Source of the DNA: JBDTVS01 sp040007095
GTDB lineage: Bacteria; Acidobacteriota; Vicinamibacteria; Vicinamibacterales; CAVVIG01
Assembly: GCA_040007095.1 (NCBI GenBank)
Contig: JBDTVS010000062.1
Coordinates: 1 to 26,242, forward strand
Direction of reading: 5' to 3'
Length of the DNA stretch: 26,242 nt
The notes under the pieces are model-generated. The model worked only from the letters and a program-made list of their open reading frames with translations, was not told the DNA's origin and searched no databases. This document shows, one piece after another, positions 1 to 7,070 of the stretch. The translations under genes and the position numbers were made by a program. Each line of letters begins with the position of its first letter. Positions within the stretch are counted from its first letter, which is position 1.

Positions 1-1
1 G

Positions 2-1015
2 AACCCGACGGCCGGGATTCCCCGTACTCCGGACGGCAAGCCGAATCTGAAGGCGGCGCCGCCACGGCTGCCCGACGGCCGGCCCGACTTCTCCGGGCTG
101 TGGTCGAAAGAATCCCCCAAATACTCGCGGAACCTCGCCGCCGATCTCAAACCCGATGAGATTCAGCCGTGGGCACGCGAAGTGGTCGACCACCGCAAAG
201 AGGATCTGGGCAAGGATGGCATGCAGGTGCGCTGCCTGCCACTCGGCCCGGCATACCCGACCTCGGGCGATAGCACCGGCTCCGAGATGATGCGTGTCGT
301 CCAGTCGTCCCAGCTCATCGTGATGCTCAATCCCGATCTCACGTATCGCCAGATCTGGATGGACGGCCGCGCGCTCGAGGCCCAACCGAATCCGTCATGG
401 ATGGGATACTCCGTGGGCCGCTGGGAAGGCGACACGCTCGTCGTCGAGAGCAACGGCTTCAACGCCGGAAGCTGGCTCGATCGGGACGGCCATCCCCACA
501 CGGAGCAGCTGCGTCTGACCGAACGCTACCGCCGCCCGAGCTTCGGGGCGCTCGAGATCGAGGCCACGTTCTCGGATCCTGGCGCGTACACACGACCCTG
601 GACGGTCAAGGTCACCGCCGAGTACGCCCCTGACACGGAGATGCTCGAGTGGGTGTGCAACGAGGGTGCGAACCGAAGCCTGGTGCATTGGATCGGCCAG
701 GCGTCGGATGACCTCAAGAACGAAAAGAAGGTGGCGCCGGAAACTCTGGCGAGATACGTCGGGACCTACCTTGAGCAACCGCCGTTCTGGAAGAGCGTTC
801 AGATCTCCGGGGCAGCCCAGGCAGCTGGTCGTACTGTTCAGATCACGCTGGAGGACGGCCGGCTCATGGGCAACATGGACGAGCGAGGCAAGCAGGGGCT
901 CATCGCGATGTCCGAGGTCGAGTTCGCCGGCCTCTACGGACTCGGCGTGCAGTTTGTCGACGGCGGCCTGTACGTGAAGCACGTTTCCGGCAACTATCGC
1001 TTTGCCCGCAAGTAG
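2..1015 (+). CDS. Secreted-type hypothetical protein, 5'-truncated (DGRPDFSGLW family)
   Basis: The open frame runs in from the left edge of the window (first whole codon at position 2), so the N-terminus and any signal peptide are missing; about 337 codons remain. Near the start it carries the repeated-looking segments 'TPDGKPNLKAAPPRLPDGRPDFSGLW', a Pro/Asp/Gly-rich motif common in exported acidobacterial proteins of unknown function. The middle has 'RQIWMDGRALEAQPNPSWMGYSVGRWEGDTLVVES', and the C-terminal third is probably a beta-rich domain (about 60 residues ending KHVSGNYRFARK). An internal GTG at 182 could be mistaken for a start, but the coding pattern continues without a break upstream of it. 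No catalytic motif is recognised and no function is assigned. The next gene is on the opposite strand, so this one ends its own unit. Confidence 0.8.
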   Translation, partial: NPTAGIPRTPDGKPNLKAAPPRLPDGRPDFSGLWSKESPKYSRNLAADLKPDEIQPWAREVVDHRKEDLGKDGMQVRCLPLGPAYPTSGDSTGSEMMRVVQSSQLIVMLNPDLTYRQIWMDGRALEAQPNPSWMGYSVGRWEGDTLVVESNGFNAGSWLDRDGHPHTEQLRLTERYRRPSFGALEIEATFSDPGAYTRPWTVKVTAEYAPDTEMLEWVCNEGANRSLVHWIGQASDDLKNEKKVAPETLARYVGTYLEQPPFWKSVQISGAAQAAGRTVQITLEDGRLMGNMDERGKQGLIAMSEVEFAGLYGLGVQFVDGGLYVKHVSGNYRFARK

Positions 1016-1192
1016 AGCGATTGCCGCACCAGGGACAGGACCGTCCAGCTCGAGGTTTCTACACGGGAGAAGCAGTGGCAAGCAGACACTGCGGCACGCG
1101 GTGAACGATCGACGCGGCAGACGAACGCGGCGCGGCGTCAGGCGGCCAGCCGGCCGGGCGGACTCAAATCGGCCGGCGGCAACTTTCGACGA

Positions 1193-1693
1193 CTACCAGG
1201 ATGTCGAGCCAGATTCATCCCAAACAGGAGCCGGCCGATCCTGCGCCCAGACAATGAAGTCCAGCGGCGGTGGCTCTCCACCTAATTGCCGTAGCCTCGT
1301 CGCGCATTGGGATCGATGTCCATGGCTGTGCAGACAGACTTGCAGGAGCGCTTCGCTCAGGGGAATGTGTCGGCCAGGAAAGAACGTCGATTCCAGCGTG
1401 CGGCTCAGATCCAAGTCCTCGAGCTGCCCCAGCCACTCTCGCTCCTGCTTCTGAGTGTCTCGATACTTCGCCACGAGCGGCTCGAGCGAAACGGGCGCCG
1501 CCTGCTCGTCCTCGACTGAAAACGGAAGTCCCTGGCTGGCGTGGATCCAAAAGCGGTGTGCGATGAGGATGTGATGAAGGAGTACCCGGAGCATCTCATC
1601 GCGGGCGGCAACGTCATGCCGCCGGATCGCATTCACCATCGCCGCATCGGCGTACGCCTGATGCTGAAATAGATCCAGAAGCATGGCAAGCAT
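1193..1693 (-). CDS. DinB family protein
   Basis: A 166-aa protein beginning MLAMLLDLFQHQAYADAAM. It has the four-helix-bundle pattern of the DinB/YfiT-like superfamily, with the three spaced His positions that bind metal in that family: 'LFQH' near residue 10, 'HHILIAH' near residue 45, and 'CLHSHGHR' near residue 130. Family members include damage-inducible proteins and thiol-dependent S-transferases; the substrate of this one is not predictable. The open frame extends upstream to 1963, but that extension runs through the promoter and coding start of the divergent cupin gene and has no DinB similarity. The start at 1693 is preferred because a TATACT hexamer sits six bases upstream with no Shine-Dalgarno, the leaderless arrangement seen for other genes here. 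ATG 1684 is an alternative start. Confidence 0.83.
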   Translation of the reverse strand: MLAMLLDLFQHQAYADAAMVNAIRRHDVAARDEMLRVLLHHILIAHRFWIHASQGLPFSVEDEQAAPVSLEPLVAKYRDTQKQEREWLGQLEDLDLSRTLESTFFPGRHIPLSEALLQVCLHSHGHRSQCATRLRQLGGEPPPLDFIVWAQDRPAPVWDESGSTSW

Positions 1694-1699
1694 CACCAC

Positions 1700-1705
1700 A
1701 GTATA
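1700..1705 (-). promoter_or_regulatory. Probable -10 element (TATACT) for leaderless DinB transcript
   Basis: Read on the minus strand the sequence is TATACT, six bases, then ATG at 1693. No purine-rich ribosome-binding site fits in between, so the transcript would start at or next to the start codon. No convincing -35 is visible at the expected distance. This is inference from sequence only. Confidence 0.4.
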
Positions 1706-1778
1706 TGAGCCGGCGAATTCGAGGACACTGGTGGACGTGTCAACATGGGATAGAGTTGCGTTGTTTGACGGACAAACG

Positions 1779-2246
1779 ATGACCAAGAAAAAGGCGATGA
1801 AAACACTGCCTGTGCGCTCGTCGGCGGCTCGAAAACGTCGCGCGGCGCCACGGAAGAAGATAGTCCAGGCGGACCCGCTCCTGTCGCCCGTCAAGGGCGC
1901 CGAGCGACGCGACATCGGGCACGTCCGTCTGGAAGTCGGCCGGGCGGGCGAGGCCCGGGTCAAGCGGCTGATTTATCCGGTTGGCTTCCGGTGGTCGAAG
2001 GATATGAAGCCAGAGATAGGCACCGACCTCTGCATGCATGCCCACGTCGGTTTCCTGGCGCACGGCGAGATCCACATCGAGTACGCCGACGGCTGCGTTG
2101 TCGAGCACAAGGCTCCGCAAATCGTCGCGATCGAGCCGGGCCACGACGGTTGGGTCGTCGGGAAGGAACCGGTCGTCCTGATCGAATTCGACTTCGAAGG
2201 CGACACTATCCGGCGGACCGGCATGCCCGACGCGCACAGGCACTAG
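1779..2246 (+). CDS. Cupin-domain protein
   Basis: A 155-aa protein starting MTKKKAMKTLPVRSSAARKR. The first 30 or so residues are very basic and Ala/Arg-rich and probably disordered. The rest is a single small beta-barrel with the cupin pattern: 'LCMHAHVGFLAHGEIHIEYADG' supplies the first His-rich motif and 'GHDGWVVGKEPVVLIEFDFEGD' the second. Such single-domain cupins bind a metal or small ligand; the ligand here cannot be read from sequence. The frame is open back to an ATG at 1683, but that would overlap the divergent DinB start, and the basic run beginning at 1779 looks like a natural N-terminus. The gene is divergent from DinB and convergent with the DUF6282 gene. Confidence 0.72.
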   Translation: MTKKKAMKTLPVRSSAARKRRAAPRKKIVQADPLLSPVKGAERRDIGHVRLEVGRAGEARVKRLIYPVGFRWSKDMKPEIGTDLCMHAHVGFLAHGEIHIEYADGCVVEHKAPQIVAIEPGHDGWVVGKEPVVLIEFDFEGDTIRRTGMPDAHRH

Positions 2247-2281
2247 TGTCCTGTTCTGCTGGTTTGTGAAACTCTCAACGC

Positions 2282-2351
2282 AACCACGAACACACCAAGA
2301 CACGGAAAAGTATCCATGTCCGGCGCCTTCGTGACTTCGTGCTTTCTGGTT
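2282..2351. repeat. Imperfect inverted repeat of the 'aaccacgaa' type between convergent genes
   Basis: The left arm 2282-2306 begins aaccacgaacacaccaagac. The right arm 2327-2351 reads, on the opposite strand, aaccagaaagcacgaagtca, so the two arms match imperfectly over 25 bases around a 20-base loop. It lies between the ends of the convergent cupin and DUF6282 genes and could fold in either transcript. A related half-copy lies near 3469. The form suggests a dispersed intergenic (REP-like) element. Confidence 0.6.
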
Positions 2352-2363
2352 ACACCGTAGAGC

Positions 2364-3320
2364 TCAGTGCAGTCCCAACAGGGTGGCCGGATTCTGCTTC
2401 GCCATCCGATCCAGTTCCTGGTCGCTGAACCCTCTCGACTTCAACGCGACGATGAACGCCGCGAACCCATCGGCGGGGAGCGGGTTGTTCTTCTGGCCGA
2501 GATCGCTCGAGAGGATGCAGGCCTCGGGACCCACCTTGCGGATGGCGTCGGCGAAACTGTCGAACCGCGCGGCGGCCGCGGCGCCGGCAGGCGAACCGCC
2601 GACAAACTCGATCAACGCGCCCAGCTTGGCGGCCTCCTGCATCTGCGCGACCGTCATCGACACCGGCGTGTTCATGGCGTGGGTGACGACCATATGCTGC
2701 ACGCCCTGCTTTTGTCCCTCACGCAGCAGGAGGAGCCCTTCTTCCGGGGAGACGTGTCCGGTCGCGAGCACCAGCCCGTGTTTGGCGATCACGCCGATGA
2801 CGTCCTTGGTCGCCTGCAAGAGCGCGCCGTTTCGGGAGACGCTCACGAACGGACGGTTCTCTTTCGAGAAGCGCACCTGGTTCTCGGCATCGAAGGTCGA
2901 CATCCACACGAGGCGCCCGTACCCGCCTGACACCTGCGCCATGTGCTCCACGGCACTGGGGTTCATGCCTCCAACCGTGAGATTCAGATCGACGCCGCCG
3001 AATACCTCGACGCCGGGGACCTGCTTCCTCACAATGAAGGCGAGGCCCCCGGTCGGATCGTAGTGGTTCTTCAGGACCAGACCGCGCATGCCGTGCGCGC
3101 GCGCCATCACCGCCGCCTCGAGACCATCGACCGATCGTTCGGTGCTGTCAGGAAGACTGTGCACGTGGATGTCGATTGCACCGGCCAGTGCGCGCGCCGC
3201 CTCGTCGAGGCGTGGAGCGCCGACCTGCGGACGTGCCTCGATCGCGGACTGTGGCGCGAGGAGGACCGCCGTGATCAACACCGCACCTGGCACCAGCACT
3301 CGAAACGCTCTCCGCAGCAC
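2364..3320 (-). CDS. DUF6282 family protein (amidohydrolase/PHP-like), exported
   Basis: A 318-aa protein resembling the DUF6282 family, TIM-barrel proteins related to metal-dependent hydrolases. Visible metal-site candidates are 'AIDIHVHSLPDSTERS' (HxH near residue 53), the conserved 'GLVLKNHYDPTGGLA', 'GLVLATGHVSPEEGLLL', 'MVVTHAMNTP' and 'ILSSDLGQKNNPLP' near the C-terminus. The N-terminus VLRRAFRVLVPGAVLITAVL followed by APQSAIEA is a good signal peptide, so it probably acts outside the cytoplasm; the substrate is unknown. GTG at 3320 is chosen because TTGAGGTG lies just upstream at suitable spacing and puts two Arg directly before the hydrophobic core. An ATG at 3377 would add 19 residues and weaken the signal peptide. 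Confidence 0.8.
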   Translation of the reverse strand: MLRRAFRVLVPGAVLITAVLLAPQSAIEARPQVGAPRLDEAARALAGAIDIHVHSLPDSTERSVDGLEAAVMARAHGMRGLVLKNHYDPTGGLAFIVRKQVPGVEVFGGVDLNLTVGGMNPSAVEHMAQVSGGYGRLVWMSTFDAENQVRFSKENRPFVSVSRNGALLQATKDVIGVIAKHGLVLATGHVSPEEGLLLLREGQKQGVQHMVVTHAMNTPVSMTVAQMQEAAKLGALIEFVGGSPAGAAAAARFDSFADAIRKVGPEACILSSDLGQKNNPLPADGFAAFIVALKSRGFSDQELDRMAKQNPATLLGLH

Positions 3321-3465
3321 GAGGCACCTCAATTCGTTTCGACCAGCGCGTCGAGACGCGTAGACAATTGCACCCATCCCCGCCCGCCGACAGAGACCAG
3401 GCGCCTTGTAAAGGCCATAGGGAACCAGCCAGCGGCCCGTCCAGGCTCATTCGCAGAGGGCACCA

Positions 3466-3500
3466 TGCAACCACGAAACCACGAAAACGCGAAGCAAAAT
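3466..3500. repeat. Half-copy of the 'aaccacgaa' intergenic repeat
   Basis: This stretch contains caaccacgaaaccacgaaaa and then cgcgaag, a tandem of ccacgaa-like units resembling the left arm of the inverted repeat at 2282. A degenerate opposite arm (ttcgtactctcg) follows at about 3525. It lies between the DUF6282 gene and the response regulator; nothing else is recognised in the 272-base gap. Confidence 0.45.
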
Positions 3501-3592
3501 ACACCTGACCTGCTGGCGTCGACTTCGTACTCTCGTCGGTCGCCGTCTTGAAAATGGCGAACAAGCGAACCTGGTGGCTAGTCGTTGTCTAG

Positions 3593-4294
3593 CTAGCCGG
3601 CCGGATTGAAGCGATATCCGACCCAGGGCTCGGTGACAAGGTACCGCGGGTTGGAGGGGTCCTCTTCGAGTTTCTTGCGGAGCTGTCCCATGAACACGCG
3701 GAGGTACTCCGGCTGTTCCTGTGAGGCCTCTCCCCAGACGGCTTCAAGCAGCGTCCGGTGGGTCAGGACGCGATTGGGATGCCGCGCCAGGTAGACAAAC
3801 AGATCGAACTCCTTCGGGGTCAGCCGGACCTCCTGGCCACGAATGTGCACCCGGCGAGCATCCAGATCGATCCGGAAGCTACCCGCTTCGAACGACGCCA
3901 CCTCTTCGGGCGACGCCCCGCTGCGCCGGAGGGCTGCGCGCACCCGGGCGAGCAGTTCGTCGGTACCGAACGGCTTGGTGACGTAGTCGTCGGCGCCTGA
4001 ATCGAGCGCCTCGACTTTTGTTCGCTCCTCGCCTTTCACCGACAAGACGATGATCGGCACGCTCGAGACGGCGCGAATGCGGCGGCATAGTTCCACGCCG
4101 TCCATCCGCGGCATGTAGAGGTCCGTGATGACCAGTTCGGGATGCCATTCGGTGAAGCTCGCGAGCGCCGATTCTCCTTCGGCTGCGGTCCTCACCTGAT
4201 AGCCCTGGCTGCTCAGCACCGTCTTGAGCACTCGAGTGATTTGCGGCTCATCGTCAACCACCAGTACACGCGACGTGTCGATCGCTGCTTCCAT
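3593..4294 (-). CDS. kdpE: KdpE-like response regulator (OmpR family)
   Basis: A 233-aa two-component response regulator. The receiver domain (about 8-120) has the acidic pair D14/D15, the phospho-acceptor D58 in 'LVITDLYMPRMDG', S85 in 'IIVLSVKGE', and K108 in 'DDYVTKPFG'. The OmpR/PhoB winged-helix domain (about 135-231) has 'LTPKEFDLFVYLARHPNRVL' and ends in 'YLVTEPWVGYRFNPAG', the ending typical of KdpE. It starts two bases after the stop of the kinase gene, with GGAG about six bases upstream, so the two are co-translated. Known KdpE regulates the kdpFABC potassium pump, but no pump genes are in this window, so the target is uncertain. Confidence 0.9.
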   Translation of the reverse strand: MEAAIDTSRVLVVDDEPQITRVLKTVLSSQGYQVRTAAEGESALASFTEWHPELVITDLYMPRMDGVELCRRIRAVSSVPIIVLSVKGEERTKVEALDSGADDYVTKPFGTDELLARVRAALRRSGASPEEVASFEAGSFRIDLDARRVHIRGQEVRLTPKEFDLFVYLARHPNRVLTHRTLLEAVWGEASQEQPEYLRVFMGQLRKKLEEDPSNPRYLVTEPWVGYRFNPAG

Positions 4295-4296
4295 CT

Positions 4297-5496
4297 CTAC
4301 TCCAGAGTTCGGGCGAAGCCCGACGCCATATATGTTGACGAATCGGCCGCCACCGGCGGCGGCGATGATTCACGCTCCACGGACGCCATCGGCAACATCA
4401 GGACCACCGCGGTGCCGTGGCCCCCAGCCGGCGATTCGATCGAAATCCGTCCACCTTGAGCTTCGACCAGCCGTCGCGCGATTGGGAGCCCGAGCCCAAC
4501 ACCCACGCGCCGGGGATCGCTCGGCTCCCGTCCGGGAATTCGAAAGAAATTCTCGAACACACGCTCACGCAGTTCGGGTGCGACCCCAGGCCCTTCGTCG
4601 GCCACGCTGACCCGCACGAAGTGATCGTCGGCCACCGAGGCGGTCACGCGAATCCGGGTGGCGGGCGGCGAGTACTTGCTGGCATTGTCGATCAGCGTGT
4701 AGAGCACCTCGATGATCGATGCCGGATCGACCGACAAGGACGGCAGCGACTCGGCCAGTGACACCGACACGCGATGGTCGCGGGTCAGGTTATCGGCACG
4801 CGCGACCGCGGCCTTGACGATGTCGTCGAGCCGCTCCCTGCGAAGCGTCGGCGACTGCGAGACATCGCGCCGGTCTGCCGACGACAACCCTTCGATGAAT
4901 CGATTGAGCCGGTCGGATTCCTCGTCGATCACCAGCAGCAGTTCGCGCCGTCCTTCGCTCGACAACTCGGACTGCGGCGTCCAGTCGCTGGCACCGATGA
5001 GCGCTGTCACTGCGGCTTTGATCGACGTCAGGGGCGTTCGCAGGTTGTGGGTCAACGCGTCGAGGAGCGCGGCCTTGAGCTGCTCGCTGCGCCGTGCGGC
5101 TTCCGCTTCGCTGGCGCGATCGAAGGCTGCCTGCAACTGCTGATACAACCGCTCGATCTCGAGGCGCCCCTGTTGCGCCTCCGCGGTACGCCGTTCGGCG
5201 CGCGAGGCCAATTCACCCGCGACAACGGCCGCCACAACGAAAGTAATGAAGGCGACCCAATCCTCAGGCTGCTCGATCTCGAAGCCGGCGGGAGGAAGGA
5301 AGTAATAAGAAAGGCCGCCGGCAGAGAGCGCGGCGGCCAGCAGCGCGGGCCCCGTCCCACGGAACCGCGCGATGATGACAACGGTTACAAGAAGGACTGG
5401 TGCGGCGACACCAGCGGTTTCGACCGTGGCCACCCGCAGCACCGCCAGGAGAACGCCGACGGTGATTCCGGCGGCGAGATAACCAGGCCAGCGCAT
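4297..5496 (-). CDS. KdpD-like sensor histidine kinase lacking the N-terminal KdpD/Usp half
   Basis: A 399-aa membrane histidine kinase. Residues about 5-96 form four closely packed membrane segments typical of DUF4118, the KdpD membrane region. A coiled segment (100-145) follows, then the H-box 'LTHNLRTPLTSIKAA' with H150, the N-box 'LIDNASKYSP' with N271, the G1 box 'ADEGPGVAPE' near 300, and the G2 box 'GVGLGLPIARR' near 332. Full-length KdpD is about 900 residues, with an N-terminal KdpD domain and a Usp domain before the membrane part; those are absent. The ATG at 5496 is preceded by a perfect TATAAT six bases upstream with no ribosome-binding site, which supports this short form as the native product, not a broken gene. 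It is the first gene of a two-gene operon with the KdpE-like regulator. Confidence 0.88.
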   Translation of the reverse strand: MRWPGYLAAGITVGVLLAVLRVATVETAGVAAPVLLVTVVIIARFRGTGPALLAAALSAGGLSYYFLPPAGFEIEQPEDWVAFITFVVAAVVAGELASRAERRTAEAQQGRLEIERLYQQLQAAFDRASEAEAARRSEQLKAALLDALTHNLRTPLTSIKAAVTALIGASDWTPQSELSSEGRRELLLVIDEESDRLNRFIEGLSSADRRDVSQSPTLRRERLDDIVKAAVARADNLTRDHRVSVSLAESLPSLSVDPASIIEVLYTLIDNASKYSPPATRIRVTASVADDHFVRVSVADEGPGVAPELRERVFENFFRIPGREPSDPRRVGVGLGLPIARRLVEAQGGRISIESPAGGHGTAVVLMLPMASVERESSPPPVAADSSTYMASGFARTLE

Positions 5497-5502
5497 GCCT
5501 CG

Positions 5503-5508
5503 ATTATA
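5503..5508 (-). promoter_or_regulatory. -10 element TATAAT, leaderless start of the kinase-regulator operon
   Basis: On the minus strand TATAAT is followed by cgaggc and then ATG at 5496. This is a perfect -10 consensus at the distance expected if transcription starts at the first base of the start codon. No clear TTGACA-like -35 lies 16-18 bases upstream. Confidence 0.5.
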
Positions 5509-5605
5509 GGTCTCGATCTCGTGGGAATCGCACCCTCGACGAACTCCTTACGGTATACCAACAACTTAATGTCGCCCGGCTCGGTCCGTGCGCCGGCTGC
5601 GCGCG

Positions 5606-5899
5606 CTATTTCTTGGCGCTCTTGGCCTTGCGGCGTTCGGCCCAATACTTCTTCATCCGCTCGGACACCGCCCGCCGAGCCGCGGACGACATCCGGTTGC
5701 GGCCTCCAGCCGGTGAGACAGCGGCTTTCTCGACAACCTCTGGAGCGATTGCCTTCACCACCGGTGCCGGCGACGATTTGCGTCCCAGTTCCGGGAAGGC
5801 CTGACGAATGGCGGCTTCCTCGTTTCGCAGTTCCTCCAAACGCGCCATCGCGCCCACCGTTGCGAGCTGCCTAAGCTGTTCCTTACTAAGGTCGGTCAC
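5606..5899 (-). CDS. Small basic hypothetical protein with C-terminal RMKKYWAERRK motif
   Basis: A 97-aa protein. The first 40 residues form a charged helix (TDLSKEQLRQLATVGAMARL, then EELRNEEAAIRQAFPEL); a Pro/Ala/Val linker follows; the last 35 residues are strongly basic and end 'RRAVSERMKKYWAERRKAKS'. Basic tails of the type 'R-x-x-x-S-x-x-M-K-x-Y-W-A-x-R-R' occur on many small proteins in this kind of genome and suggest nucleic-acid binding, but no function is known. GTG at 5899 is chosen because a strong GAGGAGG lies six bases upstream; the longer frame to 6001 has no ribosome-binding site and enters AT-rich intergenic DNA. Confidence 0.72.
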   Translation of the reverse strand: MTDLSKEQLRQLATVGAMARLEELRNEEAAIRQAFPELGRKSSPAPVVKAIAPEVVEKAAVSPAGGRNRMSSAARRAVSERMKKYWAERRKAKSAKK

Positions 5900-6147
5900 G
5901 CAGTCCTCCTCAAGACAAAACCTTATGATATCCCAAGGCGCGCGTCGTGAGCACTTGTAAAGTGACGCGAGTCGTCGACCGACATTGATGGGCCGGAGCA
6001 CGAGTAAGCCGACCCATCAGAGTTACTCGGCTCACTTGAGCCGGTCCGACTTACTAGATACTAGACATCTTCCAAAGCCACCGTCTGCGCGAATAAAGCA
6101 AGTTCTCGGCTCTAGAATCTGTCTTGGTTGCGAAACGGAGGACTTAG
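5900..6147. other. Lower-GC intergenic stretch with nested inverted repeats
   Basis: No credible gene is seen. CGAGTAA (6001-6007) pairs with TTACTCG (6023-6029), and immediately after, CGGCTCA (6028-6034) pairs with TGAGCCG (6037-6043), so two mutually overlapping hairpins could form. It lies downstream of deoC (which ends at 6148 on the minus strand) and upstream of the small basic gene, so it may hold a terminator for one and control elements for the other. Base composition is visibly less GC-rich than the flanks. Confidence 0.4.
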
Positions 6148-7020
6148 TTAACCCGTCGACAAAGTAGCGGCCGGCGTCTCGCCACGTGCTTCCTGCAGAA
6201 TCTTCACACCCGCGCTTGCACCCACGCGTGTCGCACCGGCGGCGACCATGGCTTTCAAGCCCTGCAAATCGCGGATGCCGCCCGCCGCCTTGATACCCAT
6301 CTCCGCCCCCACCACCCGGCGCATCAGGGCGACATCGGCGGCCGTCGCCCCGCCGGGGCCGAATCCTGTCGAGGTCTTGACGTAGTCAGCGCCCGCCGCC
6401 TTGGCCAGTGTGCAGGCAGTCACCTTCTCGTCGTCGGTCAGCAGCGCGGCTTCGATGATGACTTTGCTGGCCGCGCCGCCGTCGCGGCATGCCACGGTAA
6501 CCGCCTCGATATCCCGCTCGACCACTGCCAGATCGCCCGACTTGAGCGCCCCAACGTTGATCACCATGTCCACTTCCCGCGCGCCATCGAAGATCGCCCG
6601 CCGTGTCTCGTAGCTCTTGACGTCGGCCGTCGTCGCGCCGAGCGGAAAACCGACGACGGAACAGACGCCCACGCCGCTGCCCACCAGAAGCCTGGCGCAG
6701 ATGGCCACCCACGTCGGGTTGACACAGACCGTAGCAAACTGGAACTGGGCCGCCTCGCGGCAGAGCGCCTCGATATTCTGGCGAGTCGCGTCGGGCTTGA
6801 GGAGTGTGTGGTCAATCATCGAAGCCAGCGGGGGCGGTGCGCCCCCGGCGGCATGCACCCCGACTCGCGTGGCTCCAGCGTCGATAACGCCGCGCAGCCG
6901 ATCCGGACAGCAATCGTCGACGACCGAGTGACAGCGACAGACGCCAGTGGACCGCGTCTGTGCCGCCGCCAGTTCCTGGACGATGACGTCGATAAGCCTT
7001 CTCAGTTCATCAGTCGTCAT
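6148..7020 (-). CDS. deoC: Deoxyribose-phosphate aldolase with microcompartment-like N-terminal extension
   Basis: A 290-aa DeoC (DERA), which cleaves 2-deoxyribose 5-phosphate to glyceraldehyde 3-phosphate and acetaldehyde. The catalytic barrel starts near residue 68 at 'SMIDHTLLKPDAT'. 'VCSVVGFPLGATT', 'VDMVINVGALKSGD' and 'KVIIEAALLTDDEK' follow, then the Schiff-base lysine in 'ADYVKTSTGFGPGGAT' (about K215) and 'GIKAAGGIRD'. Ordinary bacterial DeoC is about 220-260 aa and begins close to the barrel. Here about 65 extra residues precede it: an amphipathic helix 'TDELRRLIDVIVQEL', a linker with C28, C30, H31, C37 and C38, and a short 'VIDAGATRVG' segment echoed at 261-267. The first part resembles encapsulation peptides such as that of PduP. 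It lies 50 bases downstream of the rpiB-like gene on the same strand. Confidence 0.92.
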   Translation of the reverse strand: MTTDELRRLIDVIVQELAAAQTRSTGVCRCHSVVDDCCPDRLRGVIDAGATRVGVHAAGGAPPPLASMIDHTLLKPDATRQNIEALCREAAQFQFATVCVNPTWVAICARLLVGSGVGVCSVVGFPLGATTADVKSYETRRAIFDGAREVDMVINVGALKSGDLAVVERDIEAVTVACRDGGAASKVIIEAALLTDDEKVTACTLAKAAGADYVKTSTGFGPGGATAADVALMRRVVGAEMGIKAAGGIRDLQGLKAMVAAGATRVGASAGVKILQEARGETPAATLSTG

Positions 7021-7070
7021 GCGCGCCCATCGGGTGTGGATGCGTCCCGTCGCAAACGGAACATCGGCAG

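Noticed and set aside
5510..5560. tRNA T-arm-like sequence (cgagggtgcgattcccacga on the minus strand)
   Set aside because: No acceptor stem or anticodon arm can be folded around it, and it overlaps the kinase promoter region.
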